Shown here: positions 19,087-27,413 of the stretch, piece after piece | Position numbering within the stretch: position 1 is the first letter of the stretch | How the letters are laid out: each line of letters begins with the position of its first letter | Assembly: GCF_015209725.1 (NCBI RefSeq) | Contig: NZ_CP063656.1 | Coordinates: 2,215,001-2,279,000 of the forward strand | DNA length: 64,000 nucleotides | Direction: 5' to 3' | Source: Lysobacter ciconiae | Lineage (GTDB): Bacteria; Pseudomonadota; Gammaproteobacteria; Xanthomonadales; Xanthomonadaceae | Notes under the pieces: model-generated | What the model saw: the letters and a program-made list of their open reading frames with translations, nothing else | What the model was told of the DNA's origin: nothing | The model's database searches: none | Program-made: the position numbers and the translations under genes

Positions 19087-20298
19087 ATGCATCGCACCCT
19101 GCCCGTCCTGCTGCTCGCACTCGTTCCCGCCCTCGGTTTCGCCCAGTCGACCTCGCAGCTGAGCGCCACCGACGCCGCCCGCGCGCTGGCCCAGGAGGCG
19201 GTGATCGTGGACACCCACATCGACGCGCCCGGCATGCTGACCGATCGCTGGATGGACCTGGGTAGCGATGCACCTGGGCGCGAGTTCGACTATCCCAAGG
19301 CCCGCGCCGGCGGCCTGGACGTGGGTTTCATGTCGATCTACACCTCGGCCAAGCAGGACGAGGACGGCGTGGCCTGGCAGGCCGCCAACGAGATGATCGA
19401 CTCGGTCGAGGCGCTGGTCCAGCGCCATCCCGACCGGTTTGCGCTGCTGCACTCGCCCGGCGACGTCGAGCGCCTGCGCCAGGGCGGGCGCGTGCTGCTG
19501 CCATTGGGCATGGAAAACGGCGCGCCCATCGGCGACGACCTGGCCAACCTGCAGTTCTTCTTCGATCGCGGCGTGCGCTACATCACCCTGGCCCACAGCG
19601 CGGCCAACCGGATCGCCGACTCCTCCTACGCCATCGAGCGCAAATGGAACGGCCTGAGTCCGTTCGGGCGGCAGGTCGTGGCCGAGATGAACCGGCTGGG
19701 GATCATGGTCGACGTCTCCCACGTCTCCGATGAAGCCGCCCGCCAGGCCATTGAACTGAGCACGGTGCCGGTGATCGCCAGCCACTCCGCGTTCCGCCAT
19801 TTCACCCCGGACTTCGAGCGCAACATCAGCGATGAGCTGGCCAAGGCGATTGCCGCGAAGGGCGGCGTGGTCCAGATTCCCTTCGGCACCGCGTTCGTCG
19901 ATCCCCGGGGTGCGGCCGACACGCAGGCCCACTTCCGCGCCATCAACGACTTCAACCAGCGCAACGCCGAGCTGCGGGCGGCCGGCAAGCCGGATCTCGA
20001 CCGGGAGACGTTCAACCGCGAATGGTCGCAGGCGCACCCCGCGCCGCAGACGCCAATCGAGGCCGTCCTGGACCAGATCGACTACGCGGTGCAGCTGATC
20101 GGGGTCGACCACGTCGGCATCGGCTCGGACTTTGACGGCGTCGATGGCGAGTTGGCCGATGGCCTGCGCACGGTCGCCGACTTCCCCAACCTGATCAGCG
20201 GGCTGCAGGCCCGTGGCCACAGCGATGCCGACATCCGCAAGATCCTTGGCGGCAACCTGTTGCGGACCTGGGCCGCGATCGAGGCCGGTGCCCGCTAG
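19087..20298 (+). CDS. Secreted membrane dipeptidase-like protein, peptidase family M19
   Basis: M19 enzymes are zinc dipeptidases (renal dipeptidase type) that cleave dipeptides. The 403-aa product has a Sec signal peptide (MHRTLPVLLLALVPALGFAQ), so it is periplasmic or secreted. The metal site begins with VIVDTHIDAPG (HxD). Later motifs are MENGAPIGDDLANLQ, RYITLAHSAANRIADSS, MVDVSHVSDEAARQAIELS, VIASHSAFRHFT and the substrate-side VDHVGIGSDFDGVDGELADGL. GGAGAG lies just upstream of the ATG. It is a single gene ending before a terminator shared in position with the convergent bTHX gene. The physiological dipeptide is unknown. Confidence 0.93.
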   Translation: MHRTLPVLLLALVPALGFAQSTSQLSATDAARALAQEAVIVDTHIDAPGMLTDRWMDLGSDAPGREFDYPKARAGGLDVGFMSIYTSAKQDEDGVAWQAANEMIDSVEALVQRHPDRFALLHSPGDVERLRQGGRVLLPLGMENGAPIGDDLANLQFFFDRGVRYITLAHSAANRIADSSYAIERKWNGLSPFGRQVVAEMNRLGIMVDVSHVSDEAARQAIELSTVPVIASHSAFRHFTPDFERNISDELAKAIAAKGGVVQIPFGTAFVDPRGAADTQAHFRAINDFNQRNAELRAAGKPDLDRETFNREWSQAHPAPQTPIEAVLDQIDYAVQLIGVDHVGIGSDFDGVDGELADGLRTVADFPNLISGLQARGHSDADIRKILGGNLLRTWAAIEAGAR

Positions 20299-20335
20299 CG
20301 CAACCGGGTTCCCCAGCACCTGAAACAATCGGGGC

Positions 20336-20365
20336 AAAAAAGGAAAGCCCCGCATTCGCGGGGCC
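20336..20365 (-). terminator. Intrinsic terminator of the bTHX gene
   Basis: The stem GCCCCGC/GCGGGGC has a GAAT loop, followed on the minus strand by TTTCCTTTTTT. It lies 28 bp beyond the bTHX stop. The hairpin is nearly identical to the one at 56796-56826. Confidence 0.85.
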
Positions 20366-20393
20366 TCTGCTCACAACGGCATGGCGCCGGTGC

Positions 20394-20585
20394 TTATTCC
20401 TTGGCGACGGTCTTCTTGGCGACGACCTTCTTGGTCGTTGCCTTGCTCGCGGCCTTGCTGGCGGAAGTCTTCTTCGCTACCGGCGCGCTGGCGGTGCCGG
20501 CGGCCTTGGATACGGCCGAGCGGGAGTTGCCGTAGCTGGAGTTGAAGCGCTTGCCCTTGGCGGTCTTGCGGTCGCCTTTGCCCAT
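20394..20585 (-). CDS. 30S ribosomal protein Thx (bTHX) with Lys/Ala-rich C-terminal extension
   Basis: Thx is a very small 30S subunit protein that binds at the head of the subunit in Thermus. The N-terminal 22 residues, MGKGDRKTAKGKRFNSSYGN and SR, match the Thx family core. About 40 residues follow that are rich in Lys, Ala, Ser and Thr (AKKTSASKAASKATTKK and so on), resembling histone-like or nucleoid-protein tails. ATG at 20585 was chosen because the family begins at MGKGD; the longer frame to 20645 lacks homology. The product is 63 aa, basic, with no membrane segment. It has its own terminator. Assignment rests on the core motif; the tail's role is unknown. Confidence 0.82.
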   Translation of the reverse strand: MGKGDRKTAKGKRFNSSYGNSRSAVSKAAGTASAPVAKKTSASKAASKATTKKVVAKKTVAKE

Positions 20586-20720
20586 GATTTTGCTCCCGGT
20601 TGGGTGTTGATACGATTGAAAAACCCGCACCTCAGGCGTGATCACCGGCGCATGGTGCCGGCGCCACGCGTGGCGCGGGAACCGCCAAATCTTAACATGG
20701 GCGTCCGCCCGGCCGTCTGC

Positions 20721-21128
20721 CTAGTGGTGGCAGCAGGCGTCGTGCACGTGTCCGTGGTTCAGCCGCAGGTTGATCACATGCGCCACGCCCACCAGCGTGC
20801 CGCCAAACGTCATGGCAACGGCGTGCGGTACAACGCTGGCGTGCAGCGGGTGGTACAGCACCGCCGCCCAGAGCACGCCCAGGCCCGTCAACAACAGCCA
20901 CAGTGCCCGCGCGACACCGTGCCTCCGGTAGCCTTGGACGAGACTGAACACGCCCAGCAAAGTGGCAAACAGCACGAACGCCTGCTCGAACCGCTCGCTG
21001 CCCAGGCTCATCAACCCGACCGCCGGAAGCAACGCGATGGCGACCGGAAGCAGCGCGCAGTGCACTGCGCAGATGATGGAACCCGATGCGCCAAGGCGGT
21101 CGAGCAAACGCTGGTTACGCGGTGACAT
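20721..21128 (-). CDS. MerC-domain inner-membrane protein with His/Cys-rich C-terminus
   Basis: MerC-type proteins are four-helix membrane proteins implicated in metal uptake. The 135-aa product begins with a segment containing GASGSIICAVHCALLPVAIA, where the CAVHC motif matches the MerC metal-binding pair in TM1. Three more hydrophobic helices follow. The last 13 residues (HGHVHDACCHH) are rich in His and Cys. There are no mer genes nearby. It is transcribed away from a ZnuD-like receptor with a Zur-box-like palindrome between them, so zinc handling is a better guess than mercury. AAGGTG precedes the ATG. Confidence 0.8.
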   Translation of the reverse strand: MSPRNQRLLDRLGASGSIICAVHCALLPVAIALLPAVGLMSLGSERFEQAFVLFATLLGVFSLVQGYRRHGVARALWLLLTGLGVLWAAVLYHPLHASVVPHAVAMTFGGTLVGVAHVINLRLNHGHVHDACCHH

Positions 21129-21172
21129 CAGGACACCTTCGATGGATACATGACTTGTGGGGACTTGCCGAC

Positions 21173-21196
21173 AGATTAGAATAATATAACATTCCG
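21173..21196. promoter_or_regulatory. Zur-box-like palindrome between merC-like and TonB receptor genes
   Basis: The AT-rich string ATAATATAACATT (21181-21193) matches the right part of the gammaproteobacterial Zur consensus AATGTTATAATATAACATT. The left half, ATTAGA, is degenerate. It sits about 33 bp upstream of the receptor start and 45 bp upstream of the MerC-like start, overlapping likely -10 regions in both directions. The surroundings are strongly GC-rich, so this AT island stands out. A Zur gene lies at 24010-24501. Fur-box identity is an alternative. Confidence 0.65.
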
Positions 21197-21227
21197 ATCC
21201 TGTGCCGCTACTTTTTGCAGGATTTCC

Positions 21228-23489
21228 GTGTCCCCAGCGTTCCCGATGTCTCCGTTTTCGTTGCAGCCCAGTCTTCTCGCCCGTGCATTGCTGTCAGCCC
21301 TGCTGGTCACGCCAGCGGCGTTTGCCGCCGGCGTCGATTCGGCATCCATGCAGGCGCACGATCCGGACCATGAGCCGGTCGACCTGAGCGCCGTCCAGGT
21401 GCGGGCATCCATCCTGCCCGGCACGGTCGAGGACCTGGCCCGCCCGGTGGAGGTCCTCGCCGGTGAACGGCTGGACGCGGCCAAGGCCAGCTCGCTGGGG
21501 GAGACGGTCAACAAGCTGCCCGGCGTGCAGTCGTCCTATTTCGGTACCGGCGTCGGCCGCCCGATCGTGCGCGGCTTTGACGGCGCGCGGGTCCAGGTGC
21601 TCAGCGACGGGCTGGGTTCGGGCGATGTGTCCACGGTCAGCGCCGACCACGCGGTCAGCATCGAGCCCTTCCTGGCCAACCAGATCGAGGTACTGAAGGG
21701 ACCGTCCACCCTGCTCTACGGCAGCGGTGCCATCGGCGGCGCGGTGAACGTGATCGACGGGCGCATCCCCGAGGCGGCCACCGACGAGCCGCTGCAAGGC
21801 CGGGCGGAACTGCGGGCCGGCACGGTCAACGACGAGAAGACCGGCATGCTGCGGCTCGATGGCACCTCCGCCTCGGGCCATTTGGTGTTCCACTTCGATG
21901 CCTTGCACCGCGAGACCGGTGATTACGCCATCCCCGGGTTTGCCGAGAGCGCCCGCCAGCTGGCCGCCGAGGGCGAGACGCCCGATCCCGCCACCTCCGG
22001 AACGTTGGCCAACAGCGCCCTGCGCACCGATAGTGGCGCGCTGGGGATGTCCTGGGTCGGCGAGCGCGGCTTCGCGGGCGTGGGCTACTCGCTGTTCAAC
22101 ACCCACTACGGCGTGCCGGGCCATTCCCACGACGATGGTGATGGTCATGGCCACGACGCGGACGATGGCCACGACCACGGGGATGACACCCATGGGGATG
22201 ACGCCGTGCACATCCTGATGGACCAGCGTCGCACCGAAGTGCGCGCCGGTCTGGACGAACTGGGCGTGTTCGAGACCCTGCGGATCAAGTTCGCCGACAC
22301 CCGCTACACCCACACCGAGTTCGAGGGTGAGGCGATCGGCACGGTGTTCGACAACAGCAGCAAGGAAGCGCGGCTGGAACTGGTCCACCAGCCCTGGGCC
22401 GGCTGGCGCGGCGCGTTCGGCGTGCAATGGGCGCACCGGAAGTTCGACGCCGTCGGCGCGGAAGCGTTCGTGCCGGGCACCGAAGGCAACGACACCGGCC
22501 TGTTCTGGATCGGCGAGCGCCGCAGCGGCGACTTCAAGTTCGAACTGGGCGCGCGGCATGACCGCAACACCATCGATGCGGTGCCGCAGCCGCTCGCGCC
22601 GCTTCGGGCCAACTCGCGAAAGTTCGAAGCGCTGAGCGGGTCCGCGGCGGTGCAGTGGGAGCTCAGCGACCGGTTCCACGCCTCCCTCGGGCTGGACCGC
22701 TCCCAGCGGGTACCGACCGCCGAGGAGCTGTTTTCCAGCGGCCTGCATGTCGCCACCGGAACCATGGAGGTCGGCGACGAGACCCTCGGCGTGGAAACCG
22801 CGAACCGGCTCGAGCTGGGACTGCGCTGGCACGGCGAGCGCATCGATCTGGGCGCGGCCGTGTACGGCATCCGCTATGCCGACTTCATCTACCAGGCCAG
22901 CCCGACGTCGCTGGACGACCCCGGCAATCCGCTGTTGGACGGTGGCGTGCCGGTGCGCCTGTGGAACCAGGCCGATGCCCGCTTCCACGGCATGGAGGCG
23001 GACGCCACCATCGCGCTGGTCGACAATGACCGTGGCGCGTGGGACCTGCGGGTGTTCGGGGATATCGTGCGCGGCAAGCTCGCGTCCGGGGGCCGAGAGC
23101 GCGACGTGGACGTGGAGGTTTTCCACGGCGGGCACGTGCACCGGCACGCGGCGCGGATCAGCGAGCAAGGCAACCTGCCGCGCCTGGCGCCGGCGCGGCT
23201 GGGCAGTGAACTGTCCTGGAGCAACGGCACGTGGCGCGCGTCGCTGGGCGCGGTGCGCTACCTGAAGCAGGACCGGGTCGCGACCAACGAAACGACGACG
23301 CCCGGCTACACGCTCGTCGACGCCCACCTGGCCTGGCACCGCGACACCCCGTCGGGCAACGCCTGGGAGGTGTTCCTCGACGGCAGCAACCTGCTCGACC
23401 AGGAGGCCCGCCCGCACACCTCGTTCCTGAAGGATCTGGCGCCGCTGCCCGGCCGCGGCATTGCTTTCGGGGTGCGCGCGTTCTTCTGA
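21228..23489 (+). CDS. znuD: TonB-dependent outer-membrane receptor, ZnuD-like (zinc uptake)
   Basis: The 753-aa product has a signal peptide (LLARALLSALLVTPAAFAAG) and then a TonB-box-like segment near VDLSAVQVRAS. A plug domain (LGETVNKLPGVQSSYFGTGVGRPIVRG, IEVLKGPSTLLYGSGAIGGAVNVIDGR) and a beta-barrel ending in aromatic FGVRAFF follow. Residues about 297-328 form an extracellular-type loop packed with His and Asp (HSHDDGDGHGHD, then DGHDHGDD), as in zinc receptors of the ZnuD class. GTG at 21228 is preceded by AGGA; ATG at 21246 is an alternative. Zinc as the ligand is inferred from the His loop, the Zur-like box and the nearby zur. Confidence 0.88.
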   Translation: MSPAFPMSPFSLQPSLLARALLSALLVTPAAFAAGVDSASMQAHDPDHEPVDLSAVQVRASILPGTVEDLARPVEVLAGERLDAAKASSLGETVNKLPGVQSSYFGTGVGRPIVRGFDGARVQVLSDGLGSGDVSTVSADHAVSIEPFLANQIEVLKGPSTLLYGSGAIGGAVNVIDGRIPEAATDEPLQGRAELRAGTVNDEKTGMLRLDGTSASGHLVFHFDALHRETGDYAIPGFAESARQLAAEGETPDPATSGTLANSALRTDSGALGMSWVGERGFAGVGYSLFNTHYGVPGHSHDDGDGHGHDADDGHDHGDDTHGDDAVHILMDQRRTEVRAGLDELGVFETLRIKFADTRYTHTEFEGEAIGTVFDNSSKEARLELVHQPWAGWRGAFGVQWAHRKFDAVGAEAFVPGTEGNDTGLFWIGERRSGDFKFELGARHDRNTIDAVPQPLAPLRANSRKFEALSGSAAVQWELSDRFHASLGLDRSQRVPTAEELFSSGLHVATGTMEVGDETLGVETANRLELGLRWHGERIDLGAAVYGIRYADFIYQASPTSLDDPGNPLLDGGVPVRLWNQADARFHGMEADATIALVDNDRGAWDLRVFGDIVRGKLASGGRERDVDVEVFHGGHVHRHAARISEQGNLPRLAPARLGSELSWSNGTWRASLGAVRYLKQDRVATNETTTPGYTLVDAHLAWHRDTPSGNAWEVFLDGSNLLDQEARPHTSFLKDLAPLPGRGIAFGVRAFF

Positions 23490-23496
23490 GCGAAGC

Positions 23497-24000
23497 CTAG
23501 AGCGCGCGCGCCATGTACAAGGCGCCGTCCCCGTACTGCCGGACCTTGCGCGCCAGGTTCGGCGCCACGTCCAGCGACCGGAAACCCATCCGCTGCCAGA
23601 ACCCGGCAGCACCGGGCACGGCCACCAGCTCGGCGCTCAGCAGGCCGCCGCGCCGGCCCGCCTCCAGGGCGGTGTCCACCAGCCGTCCTCCGAGCCCGGT
23701 GCCCATGGCGCGGGCGGAAACCGACAGATCGTGCACGTACAGGATCCGTGGGCCCTCGGCTGGCGGCGCCGAGAGCACGGTGTCGACCGCGGGCGGGCAT
23801 TGGCTGAGCCAGGGATGGGCAAGGATGTATCCCATTGCAAGGTGATCGGCCTCGGCGAGATGGCAACACCCTGCCGCGATGCGCAGGCGGCTGGCAAATG
23901 CCGGAAGCGAATCACGCAATGCCGGCGGGTAGCTTTCCGCCTGCAGCGCGAACACGTCTGGCACGTCATCCTCTCGCAGGGCTCGCAGCGACGCATGCAT
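23497..24000 (-). CDS. GNAT-family N-acetyltransferase
   Basis: This is a 167-aa predicted acetyltransferase with unknown substrate. The start MHASLRALREDDVPDVFALQAESYPP is typical of GNATs. The strand ILYVHDLSVSARAMGTGLGGRLVDTALEAGRR carries the acetyl-CoA loop (GTGLGGRL). GAAGFWQRMGFRSL is the usual C-terminal motif. It starts 9 bp after the zur stop on the same strand and is probably co-transcribed with zur. It is convergent with the TonB receptor, the two stops being 7 bp apart. Zinc-related function is not shown by the sequence. Confidence 0.8.
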   Translation of the reverse strand: MHASLRALREDDVPDVFALQAESYPPALRDSLPAFASRLRIAAGCCHLAEADHLAMGYILAHPWLSQCPPAVDTVLSAPPAEGPRILYVHDLSVSARAMGTGLGGRLVDTALEAGRRGGLLSAELVAVPGAAGFWQRMGFRSLDVAPNLARKVRQYGDGALYMARAL

Positions 24001-24009
24001 GGTCGCCGC

Positions 24010-24501
24010 CTACCTGCCTGCCGCGCGGACGCACTCCGCGCACAGGCCGTGCACTTCCAGGATCTGCGCCCGCGGCACGAACCCCAGCCCGCGTGCGCGG
24101 GATTCCAGTGCCTCCACGATGGTGTCGTCCTCAAGTTCCGTCGCCGACTGGCAGCCGTCGCAGATCAGGAAGGGCACCGCGTGCTGCTCGCCGCCGGGAT
24201 GGTGGCAACCGACAAACGCGTTGACCGAGGCCAGCTTGTGGATGAAGCCGTGCTCGAGCAGGAAATCCAGCGCGCGATACACCGTCGGCGGCGCCGCAGC
24301 ATCGTGCGTGGCCTTCATCCGGTCCAGCAACTCGTAGGCCTTCAGTGGCCGCTCGGCATCGGCGATCAAGCGCAGGGCATGGGAGCGGATCGGCGTCAGG
24401 CGCAATCCGCGCTGCGCGCACAGCCGCTCCACCTCGAGCACGAAGGCGTCGCCATCATGGACGTGGTGTTGCGGATCGGTGCAGTCGTGGACAGGGCTCA
24501 T
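24010..24501 (-). CDS. zur: Fur-family zinc uptake regulator Zur
   Basis: Zur represses zinc uptake genes when zinc-loaded. The 163-aa Fur-family protein has a His-rich N-terminus (CTDPQHHVHDGD). A winged helix follows (LRLTPIRSHALRLIADAERPLKAYELLDRM and PTVYRALDFLLEHGFIHKL). The metal-binding C-terminal domain has HHPGGEQHAVPFLICDGCQSATEL, and CAEC near the end. The two CxxC pairs are the structural zinc site. TVYRALDFL is the recognition helix region and fits Zur better than Fur (the FVGCHHP segment is Zur-like). It lies downstream of gltX (51 bp) and upstream of a GNAT gene. Confidence 0.88.
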   Translation of the reverse strand: MSPVHDCTDPQHHVHDGDAFVLEVERLCAQRGLRLTPIRSHALRLIADAERPLKAYELLDRMKATHDAAAPPTVYRALDFLLEHGFIHKLASVNAFVGCHHPGGEQHAVPFLICDGCQSATELEDDTIVEALESRARGLGFVPRAQILEVHGLCAECVRAAGR

Positions 24502-24552
24502 GTCGTCGGTGCGGCCTGCAACGGGCGCGGCAAGCGCGCCATTGCGACCGGT

Positions 24553-25959
24553 CTAATCCTCCAGCGGGATCCTGGCAAGCGCCGCGTCGATGCGGCGTAC
24601 CGCTTCGGCCTGGCCCGCCAGGTAAACGGTGTGGGAAATGTCGGGGCTGACCTGGGTGCCGGTCATCGCAACGCGCATCGGCTGGGCGACCTTGCCCATG
24701 CCCAGCTCCAGCGCGGCGGCGGTGTCGTGCAGCGCGGCGTTGATCGCCTCCGCATTCCAGTCGGCCAGCGCGGCCAGGCGGGCGCGGGCATCCTCCAGCG
24801 GTGCGCGCGCGGCGGACTTGAGGTGCTTGGCCACGGCGGCTTCGTCGTAGGCGGTTAACGGCCCGAACCAGACCGCCGCGCGCTCGGCCATGTCCTTGAG
24901 CGTCTGCACGCGGTCGCGCAGGGCCAACACGATGTCGACCGCGGCCGGTCCATTGGCCAGGTCGTAGCCGGCCTGCTGCAGGTGCCACTGCAGGTGCACC
25001 GCCACCGCCGCCGGGTCATCGGTCTTGAGGTACTGCTGGTTGAGCCAGCCCAGTTTGGCCATGTCCAGCCGCGACGCGCTGGCGTGGACGTTCTTGAGGT
25101 CGAACAGGGAGGTCATCTCCTCGATCGAGAAGATTTCCTGATCGCCGTGCGACCAGCCCAGGCGCACCAGGTAGTTCAGCAGCGCGTGCGGCAGATAGCC
25201 GGCGTCGCGGTAATCCATGACGTCCGCCGCGCCGGTCCGCTTGGAGAGCTTGGCGCCGTCCGGGTCCAGGATCATCGGCAGGTGCGCGAAGTGCGGCACC
25301 TCGACGTCCAGGGCGCGGTAGATGTTGATCTGGCGCGGGGTGTTGTTGACGTGGTCATCGCCGCGCACGACATCGGTAATGCGCATGTCCATGTCGTCGA
25401 CCACCACCGCGAAGTTGTAGGTCGGGTAGCCGTCGGAGCGGAAGATCACCAGATCGTCCAGCTCGCTGTTGGCGATCTCGATGCGGCCCTTGACCTTGTC
25501 CTCCCAGGCGACCACGCCGTCGAGCGGGTTGCGGAAGCGGATCACCCGATTGGGGTCCTCGCGGAACCCCGCGTTCCGGTCGCGGTAGGCGCCGTTGTAG
25601 CGCGGCTTGGTGCCGGCCTTCATCGCCGCCTCGCGCATCGCGTCCAGCTCGTCGCGAGTCTCGTAGGCGTAGTACGCGTGGCCGGCCGCCACCAGTTGCT
25701 CGGCGACCTCGCGGTAACGCTCCAGTCGCTGGGTCTGGTAGACCGGCGCACCGTCGTAGTCCAAGCCCAGCCAGTCCATCGCCTGCAGGATCGCGTCGAT
25801 CGCCGCCTGCGTGCTGCGCTCGCGGTCGGTGTCCTCGATGCGCAGAACGAACTCGCCGCCGCGGTGGCGCGCCTCCAGCCAGCAGTACAAAGCGGTGCGG
25901 GCACCGCCGATGTGCAGGTATCCGGTCGGGCTGGGAGCAAAGCGGGTGCGGCAGGTCAT
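24553..25959 (-). CDS. gltX: Glutamyl-tRNA synthetase
   Basis: This class I enzyme charges tRNA-Glu. The 468-aa protein has the HIGH-type motif FAPSPTGYLHIGGARTAL at the N-terminus. It has the family segment FVLRIEDTDRERST and the KMSKS-equivalent KLSKRTG near residue 238. An anticodon-binding helical domain forms the C-terminal third. ATG at 25959 gives MTCRTRFAPSPTG, the expected start. The length is normal. Discriminating versus non-discriminating activity cannot be decided here. Confidence 0.98.
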   Translation of the reverse strand: MTCRTRFAPSPTGYLHIGGARTALYCWLEARHRGGEFVLRIEDTDRERSTQAAIDAILQAMDWLGLDYDGAPVYQTQRLERYREVAEQLVAAGHAYYAYETRDELDAMREAAMKAGTKPRYNGAYRDRNAGFREDPNRVIRFRNPLDGVVAWEDKVKGRIEIANSELDDLVIFRSDGYPTYNFAVVVDDMDMRITDVVRGDDHVNNTPRQINIYRALDVEVPHFAHLPMILDPDGAKLSKRTGAADVMDYRDAGYLPHALLNYLVRLGWSHGDQEIFSIEEMTSLFDLKNVHASASRLDMAKLGWLNQQYLKTDDPAAVAVHLQWHLQQAGYDLANGPAAVDIVLALRDRVQTLKDMAERAAVWFGPLTAYDEAAVAKHLKSAARAPLEDARARLAALADWNAEAINAALHDTAAALELGMGKVAQPMRVAMTGTQVSPDISHTVYLAGQAEAVRRIDAALARIPLED

Positions 25960-26018
25960 GCGGTCAGGCTCGTGCGGGTGGACCGGTGATGGTACCGCGC
26001 CCGCTGTTCCCCGGCCGA

Positions 26019-27413
26019 TCAGCCGGCGTCGGAATCGGTACCCTCGCCGCCCGTCAGCGGGCTTTGCGCGTCAAAGGCCAGGGTCGCGATCACCCCGAAC
26101 TCGCGTCCGGGCTGGACCGACACGCTCCAGCCGTACAGCGCGCACAGCCGGCGCACTATCGACAGGCCGATGCCGCCGCCGTGGGTGTGGCCGGCATGGG
26201 TGCCGCGGTAGCCACGCTGGAAGATGCCGGCGGCGTCCTCGGCGCTGAGGCCGGGGCCGGAATCGATCACCTGCACCGCGCCGTCCAGCATGCGCACGAT
26301 GACCTCGCCCTCGGTGGTGTACTTGACCGCGTTGCCGATCAGGTTGCCCAGGGCCACGGCGACCGCCGCCTCGGGCGCATCGACCACCAGCGGGCCGGTG
26401 TTGTCCTCCAGGCGCAGCACCAGCGGCTTGCCGGCCAGCTGGGTGCGATGCACGTCCAGCGACTGCGCCGCCAGCCTGGCCACGTCGGTCGCGCCGTGGC
26501 CGCGCTCGTTGCGCGACAGCAGCAGCAGCGCGCTGATCAGGTCGGTGCACTGCTGCTCGGCGCGCTGGATGCGCATCAGCCGCATGCGGGTCTTGTCGTC
26601 CAGCTGCGGGTTGGACAGCAGCAGTTCGACCGCGCCGCGGATCACCGCCAGCGGCGTGCGCAGCTCGTGGCTGACGTCGGCGTTGAACTCGCGGTCCCGC
26701 TGGACCACCTCGGTGAGCCGGCCGGCGTAATCGTCCAGCGCCTCGGCGAGCTGGCCGACCTCGTCGTCGGGAAAATGATCGGCCAGGGACTCGGCAGCGG
26801 CGCTGCGGCCGGACTCCTTGAGCCGCTGGGCCAGCTCCGATACCGGGCTCATCACCCGCGAGGCCGACCACCAGCCCAGCACCAGCGAGAGCAGGGTGAA
26901 CACCAGCACCGACGCGTACAGGGCGTGGTTGAACCGCTCCTCGCTGCGCATCGACGGGGTCATGTCGTAGGCGAGGAAAAACCACGCCTGCGGCGTCTTG
27001 CGCACGGCCAGCTTGTAGGCGAACTCGGTACCGTCCGGGTCGGTGCCGACCATGCCGGTGATGCCGTCCGACAGCGCGTACCACTCCGGCCGGCTCAGGC
27101 GCACCGACTCGAACTTGTCGGGCGTATAGACGTAGGCGCGGACCTGGTCGAAGGGGAACTCGCGGTTGTTGGGGTCCACCTCGAACTGGTGCGCGGCGTT
27201 GGCGAGGTTGCGGTTCATCACATCCTCGATCAACTGGTTCTCCACCCGCGCCCGGGTCCAGTTGGTCGCCCAGGCGAACAGCAGGGTCAGGCTGAAACCC
27301 AGCAACACGAACGACAGGATGATGCGGCTGCGCAGCCGCCGCCGGTAGCGCATGCGCCGGCTGGGGGCGGGGCCGCTGGCCGCCGCCGCCCTGGGAACCT
27401 CAGCTTTCGGCAT
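26019..27413 (-). CDS. colS: Sensor histidine kinase, ColS/PhoQ-like
   Basis: This is a membrane sensor kinase partnered with the upstream response regulator. The 464-aa product has TM1 (RIILSFVLLGFSLTLLFAW), a periplasmic sensor of about 120 residues and TM2 (ALYASVLVFTLLSLVLGWW). HAMP follows, then HisKA NADVSHELRTPLAVIRGAVEL (His near residue 248). The ATPase domain shows GNLIGNAVKYTTEG, DSGPGL and GGGIGLSIVRRL. Its ATG at 27413 overlaps the regulator stop by 14 bp. ColS senses metals such as Zn and Fe in other bacteria; that role here is an inference from the partner. Confidence 0.85.
   Translation of the reverse strand: MPKAEVPRAAAASGPAPSRRMRYRRRLRSRIILSFVLLGFSLTLLFAWATNWTRARVENQLIEDVMNRNLANAAHQFEVDPNNREFPFDQVRAYVYTPDKFESVRLSRPEWYALSDGITGMVGTDPDGTEFAYKLAVRKTPQAWFFLAYDMTPSMRSEERFNHALYASVLVFTLLSLVLGWWSASRVMSPVSELAQRLKESGRSAAAESLADHFPDDEVGQLAEALDDYAGRLTEVVQRDREFNADVSHELRTPLAVIRGAVELLLSNPQLDDKTRMRLMRIQRAEQQCTDLISALLLLSRNERGHGATDVARLAAQSLDVHRTQLAGKPLVLRLEDNTGPLVVDAPEAAVAVALGNLIGNAVKYTTEGEVIVRMLDGAVQVIDSGPGLSAEDAAGIFQRGYRGTHAGHTHGGGIGLSIVRRLCALYGWSVSVQPGREFGVIATLAFDAQSPLTGGEGTDSDAG

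Noticed and set aside
20721..21128. Mercury-resistance operon
   Set aside because: Only a MerC-like gene is present; no merR, merT, merP or merA. The zinc context is stronger.
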